A stretch of 64,000 bases of DNA from NCBI RefSeq assembly GCF_021726475.1, contig NZ_JAKJRU010000001.1, positions 620,001-684,000 of the forward strand, in the 5' to 3' direction. This DNA is from Pseudomonas oligotrophica (GTDB lineage: Bacteria; Pseudomonadota; Gammaproteobacteria; Pseudomonadales; Pseudomonadaceae). Within the stretch, counting starts at the first letter, position 1, and every line of letters begins with the position of its first letter. The notes below the pieces were generated by a model that worked only from the letters and a program-made list of their open reading frames with translations, searched no databases and was not told the origin of the DNA. Positions 42,283 through 50,445 of the stretch are shown here, one piece after another. The translations under genes and the position numbers were made by a program.

Positions 42283-43662
42283 CTAGAGCTGGCGGACCTT
42301 CAGCGAACGGCCCTTGATGCGGCCCTCGGTCAGCCGCTTGAGCGCCTTGCCGGCGAGCTCGCGATCGACGGCGACCAGGGTCTGGTAGTCGAACAGGGCG
42401 ATCTTGCCGACCTTGTCCCCCGGGATGCCGGCCTCGCCGGTCAGCGCGCCGAGCACGTCGCCGGGGCGCAGCTTCTCCTTGCGTCCGGCGGCGATGCACA
42501 GCGTGCGCATCGGCGGCAGCAGTGGCTCGTCGCTGCGCGGCTTGAGGCTGGTCAGCGGGTGCCAGACCAGCGGCGCCTGCTGCAGCTGCTCGATGGCCTG
42601 CGCGCGGTACGCCTCGGCCGGCGCCACCAGGCTCGCCGCCAGGCCCTTGCGCCCGGCGCGGCCGGTGCGGCCGATGCGATGCACATGCACCTGTGGGTCG
42701 CGCGCCAGCTCGACATTGATGACCATGTCCAGGGTATCGATGTCCAGGCCGCGGGCGGCGACGTCGGTGGCCACCAGCACCGACAGGCTGCGGTTGGCGA
42801 ACATCGCCAGCACCTGGTCGCGCTCGCGCTGCTCCAGCTCGCCATGCAGCGGCTGGGCGTAGATGCCGCGCGCCTCGAGGTAGTCGACCAGCTCCTGGCA
42901 CTGCTGGCGGGTGAAGCAGAAGGCCACGCAGCTCTGCGGGCGGAAGCACTCGAGCAGGCGCAGCACGGCGTCCATGCGCTGCTCCGGAGCGATCTCGTAG
43001 AAGCGCTGCTCGATCTGGCTGTCGTCGTGCAGCGCCTGCACCTCGATGCGCAGCGGATCGCGCAGGAAGCGCGCCGCCAGCTGCTCGACGTCCTCGGGGT
43101 AGGTGGCCGAGAACAGCAGCGTCTGCCGGCGCGCAGGGGTCTGCTCGACGATCTCGGCGATGGCATCGTGGAAGCCCATGTCGAGCATGCGGTCGGCTTC
43201 GTCGAGCACCAGGCGGTTCAGCCCGTCGAGCTTCAGCGTGCCCTTGCGCAGGTGCTCCTGCACGCGGCCGGGGGTGCCGACGACGATGTGCGCGCCGTGC
43301 TCGAGCGAGCCGATCTGCGGGCCGATCGGCACGCCGCCGCAGAGGGTGAGGATCTTGATGTTGCTGGCGGCGCGGGCCAGCCGGCGCAGCTCCTTGGCGA
43401 CCTGGTCGGCCAGTTCGCGGGTCGGCACCAGGACCAGCGCCTGGCAGCCGAAATAGCGCGGGTTCAGCGGCTCGAGCAGGGCGATGCCGAAGGCCGCGGT
43501 CTTGCCGCTGCCGGTCTTGGCCTGGGCGATCACGTCGCGGCCCTGGAGCATGGGCGGCAGGGCACTGGCCTGGATCGGCGTCATCTGCAGGTAGCCGAGG
43601 GCGGCGAGGTTGGCCTGGGTCGCGGCGGACAGCGCCAGGCTGGAAAAGGAAGAGCTGGACAC
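42283..43662 (-). CDS. dbpA: ATP-dependent RNA helicase DbpA
   Basis: 459 residues from a GTG start (MSSSSFSSLALS); the open frame continues upstream but into unlike sequence. DEAD-box motifs are complete: [38 protein letters not shown] and HRIGRTGR. The last 70 residues form the DbpA RNA-binding domain that in E. coli grips hairpin 92 of 23S rRNA. Length matches E. coli DbpA. Role: late 50S ribosome assembly. Confidence 0.93.
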   Translation of the reverse strand: MSSSSFSSLALSAATQANLAALGYLQMTPIQASALPPMLQGRDVIAQAKTGSGKTAAFGIALLEPLNPRYFGCQALVLVPTRELADQVAKELRRLARAASNIKILTLCGGVPIGPQIGSLEHGAHIVVGTPGRVQEHLRKGTLKLDGLNRLVLDEADRMLDMGFHDAIAEIVEQTPARRQTLLFSATYPEDVEQLAARFLRDPLRIEVQALHDDSQIEQRFYEIAPEQRMDAVLRLLECFRPQSCVAFCFTRQQCQELVDYLEARGIYAQPLHGELEQRERDQVLAMFANRSLSVLVATDVAARGLDIDTLDMVINVELARDPQVHVHRIGRTGRAGRKGLAASLVAPAEAYRAQAIEQLQQAPLVWHPLTSLKPRSDEPLLPPMRTLCIAAGRKEKLRPGDVLGALTGEAGIPGDKVGKIALFDYQTLVAVDRELAGKALKRLTEGRIKGRSLKVRQL

Positions 43663-43803
43663 GGCAGGGTTTCCGGGCGGAGGGCGCAGTCTAGCAGGTG
43701 CCCGCCACGGCCGGCCGCAAACATCCTGTAAACAGCCGGGCGGAACCCAGCGCCGGCCAGGGGGCTCGGAGAGGACACCACTGGCCATTCGGAGACCCCC
43801 GCC

Positions 43804-44316
43804 TTGCTTCGCCTCCTGTCTTTCGCGGCTGCCGTGCTGGCACTGCCCGCCGTCGCCGACCAACCCCACCTTTATGGACGCTACGAGAACATCCGCATCG
43901 AGACCCTGGGCCAGGTGCTGCCGGCCAAGATGGACACCGGCGCCATGACCGCCTCGCTGTCGGCACGCGACATCGAGGAGTTCGAGCGCGACGGCCAGCA
44001 ATGGGTGCGCTTCCGCCTGGCCGTCGAGAACGCCGACGACACCTGGTACGAACGCCCGCTGCTCGGCATCAGCGAAATCAAGCAGCGCGCCGAGGAGGGC
44101 GCCGCGCTGGACCCGGATGCCGAACCGCCGCGCGCCCGGCGCCCGCTGGTCGGCCTGCAGCTGTGCATCGGCGACCGCCTGCGCGAGGCCGAGGTCAACC
44201 TCACCGATCGCTCCCACTTCAGCTATCCGCTGTTGATCGGCGCACAGACCCTGCGCGACCTGCAGGCCGGGGTCGACCCGGCGCAGCGCTACACCGCAGG
44301 CCGGCCGGCCTGCTAG
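43804..44316 (+). CDS. Secreted retropepsin-like protein (RimK-associated 'ATP-dependent zinc protease' family)
   Basis: 170 residues from a TTG start with GGAG 9 nt upstream. A signal peptide ends near AVAD. The mature part has the family motif KMDTGAMTASLSA, in which DTG is an aspartyl-protease-like site, and the closing FSYPLLIGAQTL. The historical name 'ATP-dependent zinc protease' is misleading. The RimK ligase it often accompanies is not in the window. Confidence 0.78.
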   Translation: MLRLLSFAAAVLALPAVADQPHLYGRYENIRIETLGQVLPAKMDTGAMTASLSARDIEEFERDGQQWVRFRLAVENADDTWYERPLLGISEIKQRAEEGAALDPDAEPPRARRPLVGLQLCIGDRLREAEVNLTDRSHFSYPLLIGAQTLRDLQAGVDPAQRYTAGRPAC

Positions 44317-44896
44317 GGTGCAACCACGTGCGGCGGCCGAACCCGCGTGGTCCTGTCGCCGCCGTTTCGGGTCTTTTCAGCTGCGGTAATACCGCTGCCA
44401 TCGTCCGGCAACAAACTTCGGTGAAAGTGTCTTGCCGGAATACTTGGATTTTAATTGTCATCCTGGCTGTTTTATTGATGTGCGCTAGGCTGAATATTCG
44501 ATTCGTTCTGCTCGTTAATTAATACAGCTAACTTCGCTTGAATTGACGGGCAGTATTGCAGGCTATCTGCCATGCAACTTCGGCACCCCGGATAATTGGC
44601 CTGTGTGCATCGCTGCGGCCCGCCTTCGGCGACGCTCCGGGGCGGCCGCTGCAGCGCGGCTGGCGGCAAACCGGGCCGGTCTTCGTCGTGACCGATGCGT
44701 CACGCGGGCCAAAGCCCTCGCGGCGATTCGCCTGGGTTGCGCGAAGAAGCCCGCCGATCGCCCCCTGCGCGGCCCGATCGGCCCTCCAGGGCTTCGGTCA
44801 GACTAAAGTCGGGGCTTTCGGAGCCTCACGCACCTTTGTTAGATTCTAGATGTGGGCTTCCACCACTTGCGAATAACAATAAGGCGGAGAACGGCT
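44317..44896 (+). other. 580-nt intergenic region upstream of the symporter operon
   Basis: No convincing gene. The first half (about 44370-44560) is distinctly more AT-rich than its surroundings and contains stretches such as GTTAATTAATAC. The second half is GC-rich. A near-palindrome GACTAAAGTC lies at 44801-44810 and could be a regulator site. The last 25 nt hold the CA motif and SD of the DUF4212 gene. The region probably holds the symporter promoter(s) and may encode a small RNA; neither can be shown here. Confidence 0.5.
44872..44882 (+). promoter_or_regulatory. Crc/Hfq catabolite-activity (CA) motif at the symporter operon
   Basis: AATAACAATAA matches the AAnAAnAA pattern bound by Hfq with Crc in Pseudomonas. 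It lies just upstream of the GGCGGAG SD and 14 nt before the start codon, where binding would block ribosome loading. It predicts carbon catabolite repression of the operon. Confidence 0.65.
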
Positions 44897-45157
44897 ATGG
44901 CCGAAGATAAAAATAATGCTGCTGCATACTGGAAGGCGAACGTTCGCCTCATAACATGGAGCCTCGTAGTCTGGGCTCTCGTCTCCTACGGTTTTGCAAT
45001 CGTCCTGCGTCCGCTGTTGGCCGGTATCCCTGTCGGGGGTACTGATCTCGGCTTCTGGTTCGCCCAGCAGGGTTCCATCATCACGTTCATTGCGATCATC
45101 TTCCACTACGCGTGGCGGCTGAACAAACTGGACAAGGAATTCGGGGTCGAGGAGTAA
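44897..45157 (+). CDS. DUF4212 small subunit of a sodium:solute symporter
   Basis: 86 residues with two transmembrane helices, starting MAEDKNNAAAYWKANVRLI. The YWKANVRLI start and the C-terminal HYAWRLNKLDKEFGVEE are typical of DUF4212, the small partner of VC_2705-type symporters. The large subunit starts 5 nt after its stop. Confidence 0.9.
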   Translation: MAEDKNNAAAYWKANVRLITWSLVVWALVSYGFAIVLRPLLAGIPVGGTDLGFWFAQQGSIITFIAIIFHYAWRLNKLDKEFGVEE

Positions 45158-45162
45158 CCAGA

Positions 45163-46932
45163 ATGAGCCAATATTGGATCAACATGCTGTTCGTGGGCGC
45201 CTCGTTCCTGCTGTACATCGGGATCGCGGTCTGGGCTCGCGCCGGTTCGACCAAGGAGTTCTACGTCGCCGGTGGTGGCGTTCACCCCGTGACCAACGGG
45301 ATGGCGACCGCGGCGGACTGGATGTCCGCGGCCTCCTTCATCTCCATGGCCGGTCTGATCGCCTCCGGCGGTTATGCCACCTCCGTCTACCTGATGGGCT
45401 GGACCGGTGGCTACGTGCTGCTGGCCATGCTGCTGGCGCCCTACCTGCGCAAGTTCGGCAAGTTCACCGTGCCGGACTTCATCGGTGATCGTTTCTACAG
45501 CCGTGGCGCCCGTCTGGTCGCCGTGATCTGCCTGATCCTGATCTCCGTGACCTACGTGATCGGCCAGATGGCCGGTGCCGGCGTGGCGTTCTCGCGCTTC
45601 CTGGAAGTCAGCAACTCGGCCGGTATCTGGATCGCCGCCGCGATCGTGTTCGCCTACGCCGTGTTCGGCGGCATGAAGGGCATCACCTACACCCAGGTGG
45701 CTCAGTACATCGTGCTGATCATCGCCTACACCATCCCGGCGGTATTCATCGCCATGCAGCTGACCGGCAACCCGATCCCGATGTTCGGCATGTTCGGTAC
45801 CCACGTCGATTCCGGCGTACCGCTGCTGGACAAGCTGGACCAGGTGGTCACCGACCTCGGCTTCGCCGCCTACACCGCCGACATCGACAACAAGCTGAAC
45901 ATGTTCCTGTTCACCCTGTCGCTGATGATCGGTACCGCTGGCCTGCCGCACGTCATCATCCGCTTCTTCACCGTACCGAAGGTGGCTGATGCCCGCTGGT
46001 CCGCCGGCTGGACCCTGATCTTCATCGCCCTGCTGTACCTCACCGCTCCGGCCGTGGCCTCCATGGCGCGCCTGAACCTGGTGCAGACCATCTATCCGGA
46101 AGGCCCGAAGGCCGAAGCGATCCGCTACGAAGATCGTCCGGAGTGGGTGCAGACCTGGGAGCGTACCGGCCTGATCAAGTGGGAAGACAAGAACGCCGAC
46201 GGCCGTGTACAGATGTACAACGACGCCAACGCCGCCTTCACCCCGACCGCTCAGGAGCGTGGCTGGAACGGCAACGAGCTGACCGTGAACAATGACATCA
46301 TCGTTCTGGCCAACCCGGAAATCGCCAACCTGCCGGGCTGGGTCATCGGCCTGATCGCCGCGGGCGCCATCGCCGCTGCACTGTCCACCGCTGCAGGCCT
46401 GCTGCTGGCCATCTCCTCGGCCATCAGCCACGACCTGATCAAGACCCTGATCAATCCGAAGATCAGCGAGAAGAACGAGATGCTGGCGGCCCGTCTGTCC
46501 ATGACCGCGGCGATCCTGCTGGCTACCTATCTGGGTCTGAACCCCCCGGGCTTCGCGGCCCAGGTCGTGGCCCTGGCATTCGGTCTGGCGGCAGCGAGCC
46601 TGTTCCCGGCACTGATGATGGGTATCTTCTCCAAGCGCGTGAACAGCGTCGGCGCGGTCGCCGGTATGCTGGTGGGCGTGATCAGCACCGCCGTGTACAT
46701 CTTCCTGTACCTGGGCTGGTTCTTCATCCCCGGCACCGCGAGCATCCCGAACACCCCGGACCAGTGGTGGATGGGCATCTCCCCGCAGGCCTTCGGTGCC
46801 GTGGGCGCGATCCTCAACTTCGCCGTGGCCTACGCCGTGTCGATGGCCACCCAGGCTCCGCCGCAGGAGATCCAGGATCTGGTCGAGAGCGTGCGTACCC
46901 CGAAGGGTGCTGGCGCTGCGCTTGATCACTGA
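45163..46932 (+). CDS. Sodium:solute symporter (VC_2705-type, acetate/short-chain acid transporter)
   Basis: 589 residues with about 13 transmembrane helices. It is of the SSS family, with conserved ADWMSAASFISMAGLIA and GGMKGITYTQVAQ segments. A hydrophilic insertion near residues 315-380 is typical of this subclass. The codon choice (GGT, CGT, ACC) is more biased to translationally preferred codons than in neighbours, suggesting high expression. The likely substrate is acetate or another short carboxylate, based on family and the nearby glcB. A strong terminator follows. Confidence 0.9.
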   Translation: MSQYWINMLFVGASFLLYIGIAVWARAGSTKEFYVAGGGVHPVTNGMATAADWMSAASFISMAGLIASGGYATSVYLMGWTGGYVLLAMLLAPYLRKFGKFTVPDFIGDRFYSRGARLVAVICLILISVTYVIGQMAGAGVAFSRFLEVSNSAGIWIAAAIVFAYAVFGGMKGITYTQVAQYIVLIIAYTIPAVFIAMQLTGNPIPMFGMFGTHVDSGVPLLDKLDQVVTDLGFAAYTADIDNKLNMFLFTLSLMIGTAGLPHVIIRFFTVPKVADARWSAGWTLIFIALLYLTAPAVASMARLNLVQTIYPEGPKAEAIRYEDRPEWVQTWERTGLIKWEDKNADGRVQMYNDANAAFTPTAQERGWNGNELTVNNDIIVLANPEIANLPGWVIGLIAAGAIAAALSTAAGLLLAISSAISHDLIKTLINPKISEKNEMLAARLSMTAAILLATYLGLNPPGFAAQVVALAFGLAAASLFPALMMGIFSKRVNSVGAVAGMLVGVISTAVYIFLYLGWFFIPGTASIPNTPDQWWMGISPQAFGAVGAILNFAVAYAVSMATQAPPQEIQDLVESVRTPKGAGAALDH

Positions 46933-46978
46933 TCGATAATGCGCCACCTGTCGGACCTGGTCTGACACCGCAGTAGAG

Positions 46979-47009
46979 TCGGGCTTCCATCTGGAAGCCC
47001 GATTTTTTT
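46979..47009 (+). terminator. Rho-independent terminator of the symporter operon
   Basis: 10-bp stem TCGGGCTTCC/GGAAGCCCGA with a 4-nt loop followed by seven T residues; the best terminator in the window. Confidence 0.95.
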
Positions 47010-47023
47010 AAGGAAGGCTATTT

Positions 47024-47533
47024 ATGTTCTGGCATCTCATCGCAGCAATAGTCGCCGGCGTGGCCGGTGCGGGGATCGCGCTGGCCCTGCGCGCCCTGAC
47101 GCGCAAGCGGCTGCCGAAATGGATCATCCCGGTGTTCGCCGGCCTGGGCATGCTCGGCTACACCGTCCATTACGAATACACCTGGTTCGAGACGACCCGC
47201 GAGCGCCTGCCCGAGGGTTCGGTCGTCGTTGCCAGCGAGGAAGGCGACATGCTCTGGCGACCCTGGACGCTGAAGTATCCGATGCCGCTGGTCTACACGG
47301 TGCTCGACGCCGCCAACGCGCAGATCCAGGACAGCCCCCAGGGCCGGGTCGGTCGCTTCGTGCTCTATCGTTTCGAGAAGAAGCACCTGCTGGCCAGCGT
47401 GACGAGCGGCAAGTACCAGCTGCTGTGCAGCGAGCGGGCGATGTTCCGCCTCAACGATGAGGGCCAGGCCAAGCTGGAGACCCTGACCGAACTGGACGCC
47501 GATGCGCCGCTCTACCGCGCCATCTGCGAGTAA
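47024..47533 (+). CDS. Membrane-anchored protein of unknown function
   Basis: 169 residues behind AAGGAAGG. Two N-terminal hydrophobic segments (about 3-23 and 32-48) are followed by a soluble domain of roughly 115 residues with two cysteines (LLCSERA and AICE). No domain recognised. It sits just after the symporter terminator and converges on the exonuclease gene. Confidence 0.75.
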   Translation: MFWHLIAAIVAGVAGAGIALALRALTRKRLPKWIIPVFAGLGMLGYTVHYEYTWFETTRERLPEGSVVVASEEGDMLWRPWTLKYPMPLVYTVLDAANAQIQDSPQGRVGRFVLYRFEKKHLLASVTSGKYQLLCSERAMFRLNDEGQAKLETLTELDADAPLYRAICE

Positions 47534-47608
47534 TCCCGGGGTTCGATAAGGCGTGCCGGCCACCCATGGCCGGCGGCCTTCTTCGACGTCTGGCCGGGCG
47601 CCGCTGGC

Positions 47609-48316
47609 TCAGAACGAATGCAGCGCGGCCTGGCGCGAGCGCTTCCAGAAGCGCAGCCGCTGGTTGAGCTCGTCGATGCGCTCGAGGCCCATGCGCTGGG
47701 CGCGATTGAGCAGGATCAGGGCGATCTGCGCGGTGGCCATGGCATCGGCGGAGGCGTGGTGGCGCTGCGGGATGTCGATGCGGAAATAGTCCAGCCAGTG
47801 ATCCAGCCCGCCACGGTGGATCAGCGCCTGGGGAAACAGCATCGGCGCCAGGTCGGCGACATCCATGAAGGTGTTCTGCAGGCTATGGCCCAGTTCCTTC
47901 TTCAGCGCGCGCGCCAGCATGCGCTGGTCGAACGGTGCATGGAACGCCAGGATCACGCTGTCGCCGGCGAACTCCATGAAGCGCAGTAATGCCTCGGCCG
48001 GTGGCAGGCCGCGGGCCAGCTGGCTGGGCGCGATACCGTGGATCAGCACGCTCTCGGTCACCTTGACCTGGCGGTTCAGGGTGCACTCGAACTGCTGCGA
48101 GAAATCGATCGCGCCGTGCTCGATGGTGACTGCGCCGATGGAGATGACCAGGTCGCGCTTGAGGTGCAGGCCGGTGGTTTCCAGGTCCAGCACCACCATG
48201 CGCTGCCGGCGCAGCGGGACCGGCCCCAGCGCAGCGGGCTGCGGCAGCTGCGCCAGGCGCTGCTGCTGGTCGAGCGTGAGCTTCGGCCCGCGCGGTTGAA
48301 ACCAGGTCATCTTCAT
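47609..48316 (-). CDS. DEDDh 3'-5' exonuclease (DnaQ-like)
   Basis: 235 residues from MKMTWFQPRG. The DEDDh set is visible: D and E in VLDLETTGL, D in FHAPFDQRM, and H with D in HHASADAMAT. It resembles the epsilon proofreading subunit but lacks the polymerase-binding tail. It begins 7 nt after the stop of the DUF294 gene, so the two form an operon. Its substrate in this context (DNA, RNA or a nucleotide signal) is unknown. Confidence 0.85.
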   Translation of the reverse strand: MKMTWFQPRGPKLTLDQQQRLAQLPQPAALGPVPLRRQRMVVLDLETTGLHLKRDLVISIGAVTIEHGAIDFSQQFECTLNRQVKVTESVLIHGIAPSQLARGLPPAEALLRFMEFAGDSVILAFHAPFDQRMLARALKKELGHSLQNTFMDVADLAPMLFPQALIHRGGLDHWLDYFRIDIPQRHHASADAMATAQIALILLNRAQRMGLERIDELNQRLRFWKRSRQAALHSF

Positions 48317-48323
48317 CGCCGAC

Positions 48324-50258
48324 TCACAGCTGGTAGCGCAGGGCCAGGCCTGCCTGCAGGCGCTGGGCCTGGCGGAAGGACTCGCGCAGGATGCGGCGGT
48401 CCAGCGCATTGAGCGTATCTGGGTCCAGGCGATTGGAATAGGGCGCTCCGTCGCGTGCCTGCTGCTGGTGGTGCTGCATGCGCGTCTGCTGGATGAAGTG
48501 ATAGGCCTCCTCATAGGCGGCGCCGTCCTTGGCCTCGATGACTCGCTTGTCGACCAGCTGGCGCAGGCGCTCGAGGGTGTTGCACTCGCCGATGCCATGG
48601 GCCAGCGCCAGCAGGCGGGCGCCGTCGACGAAGGGCGTCAGGCCTTGCACCTTGAGGTCCAGCGTGGCCTTGCCGTCGCCCTTGCGAGCCACCACGAAGT
48701 CGCGGAAGCGGCCCACCGGCGGCCGGTGGCGCAGGGCGTTCTCGGCCATCATGCGCTGGAACAGGCGGTTGTCGGCGATCTCGTCGAGCAGCGCCTGGCG
48801 CAGCTGCTCGCAGCCTTCCTGCGGCCCCCAGACCGCGCGCAGGTCGAAGAAAATGGTGCTGCTGAGCAGGTTCTCCGGCGTCGCCTCGCGGATGAACGAG
48901 CTGAAGCGCCGGCCCCACTCCTGGCGCGACAGGCACAGTTCCGGGTTGCCGGCCATGATGTTGCCCTTGCACAGGGTGAAGCCGCAGGTGTCCAGGTCGC
49001 GGTTGATGCGCTCGGCCAGCGGCAGCAGCCGCCCGCGGATCAGCGCAGCCTCGGCGGCGTCGGCCGCCTCGAAGAGGATGCCGTTGTCCTGGTCGGTGTG
49101 CAGGGTCTGCTCGCGGCGGCCTTCGCTGCCGAAGCACAGCCAGGTGAACTCGATGCCCGGGTCGCCCAGCTCCTGGACGGCCAGCTCGATCACCCGGCAC
49201 ACGGTGTGGTCGTTGAGCAGGGTGATGATGTGGGTGATCTGCGTGGAGGAGGCCCCGTGGGCCAGCATGTTGTCCACCAGCTGCTTGATGTTGTTGCGGA
49301 TCAGCACCAGCGACTCGACGCGGTCGGCATGGCGGATGGTCTGCGCCAGGTGCACCAGGTCCACACGCTGCAGGGAGAACAGGTCGCGCTCGGAAATGAC
49401 CCCGCAGAGCAGGCCGTTCTTCACCACGCAGACATGGGCGATGTGCCGCTCGGTCATGGCGATGGCCGCATCGAAGGCGGTGGCTTCCGGCGGCATGTGG
49501 AATGGCGCCTGGGTCATGAAGGTCGAGATCGGGCTGTCCAGGTCGCCCTCGCGGGTGCCGATCACCCGGCGCAGGTCGCGCAGGGTGAAGATGCCCAGCG
49601 GGTGCTGCTCGGCATCGACGATGACGATGCTGCCGACGTTCTCGGCCTGCATCAGGCCGACCGCCTGGCCCAGCGGCAGGGACGGCAGGCAGGAAACCGG
49701 GTGGTGCAGCGCCAGCTCGCCGAGGGTGGTCTCCAGCGAATACTGCTCGCCGAGGCTTTCCACCGCGCGCATCTGGGCCTGCTGGTTGACCAGGTCGAGC
49801 AGGCTGCTGACGCCGCGCATGGCGAAGTCGCGGAAGGTGCTGGAGATCGACACCAGCTTGACGAACGCCGGCTTGCCGAGCAGCAGGCAGAAGGTGTCCT
49901 CGGCGGCCAGGTGGGCGGTACGCGTGGCGCGCTCGCCCATCAGCGCGGCCATGGGGAAGCATTCGCCGACCGTCACCTCGAAGGTGGTCTCGGTGCCGCG
50001 CTTGGCGCTATGCGGACGCTGCCCGTGCACGCGGCCCTGCTTGACGATGTAGAAGTGCTCGACCACGCCGTCTTCCGGCGCAACGATGCAGTCGCCCTCG
50101 GCGTAGAAGCGCAGCTCGCAGTTCTCCACCAGGTAGGCCAGGTGCGGCGTTTCCATCTGGTTGAAGGGCGGGAACTTGCGCAGGAATTCCATGGTGCCAT
50201 GGATGTTCTGCATGACCGCGGTCTTGCCTGCCTCGGCGAAAGCATCGGCTTTGCTCAT
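48324..50258 (-). CDS. cNMP-binding/CBS/DUF294 nucleotidyltransferase
   Basis: 644 residues. Residues about 22-150 form a cyclic-nucleotide-binding-like beta-roll. Two CBS domains occupy about 180-300. A GlnD-like nucleotidyltransferase core follows at about 375-400 (CFGSEGRREQ, then TDQDNG), whose GSxGRxE and DxD carry the metal ligands. A helical DUF294 C-terminal domain ends the protein. The layout suggests a regulator that transfers a nucleotide to a partner in response to an adenine nucleotide. It is in one unit with the exonuclease and close to the symporter. Confidence 0.88.
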   Translation of the reverse strand: MSKADAFAEAGKTAVMQNIHGTMEFLRKFPPFNQMETPHLAYLVENCELRFYAEGDCIVAPEDGVVEHFYIVKQGRVHGQRPHSAKRGTETTFEVTVGECFPMAALMGERATRTAHLAAEDTFCLLLGKPAFVKLVSISSTFRDFAMRGVSSLLDLVNQQAQMRAVESLGEQYSLETTLGELALHHPVSCLPSLPLGQAVGLMQAENVGSIVIVDAEQHPLGIFTLRDLRRVIGTREGDLDSPISTFMTQAPFHMPPEATAFDAAIAMTERHIAHVCVVKNGLLCGVISERDLFSLQRVDLVHLAQTIRHADRVESLVLIRNNIKQLVDNMLAHGASSTQITHIITLLNDHTVCRVIELAVQELGDPGIEFTWLCFGSEGRREQTLHTDQDNGILFEAADAAEAALIRGRLLPLAERINRDLDTCGFTLCKGNIMAGNPELCLSRQEWGRRFSSFIREATPENLLSSTIFFDLRAVWGPQEGCEQLRQALLDEIADNRLFQRMMAENALRHRPPVGRFRDFVVARKGDGKATLDLKVQGLTPFVDGARLLALAHGIGECNTLERLRQLVDKRVIEAKDGAAYEEAYHFIQQTRMQHHQQQARDGAPYSNRLDPDTLNALDRRILRESFRQAQRLQAGLALRYQL

Positions 50259-50396
50259 GGTGCTATTCCACTTTTTGTTTCATGTTCGGCTGCGCCCGGT
50301 TGCCGGCACATTGGACGTAAGTCTAGTCAGCGCGGCGCCGGCCCAGGCTGACCGGAGTCAGTGCCCGTGCGGGCTGCGGGGATTTTCCGGCGGGCA

Positions 50397-50424
50397 TGAA
50401 AAAACCGCCCCGAAGGGCGGTTCT
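50397..50424 (-). terminator. Rho-independent terminator of glcB
   Basis: 8-bp stem AACCGCCC/GGGCGGTT with a CGAA loop; on the minus strand a run of six T residues follows. Confidence 0.88.
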
Positions 50425-50445
50425 TTGTGCAGCGGGCTTGGCGGG

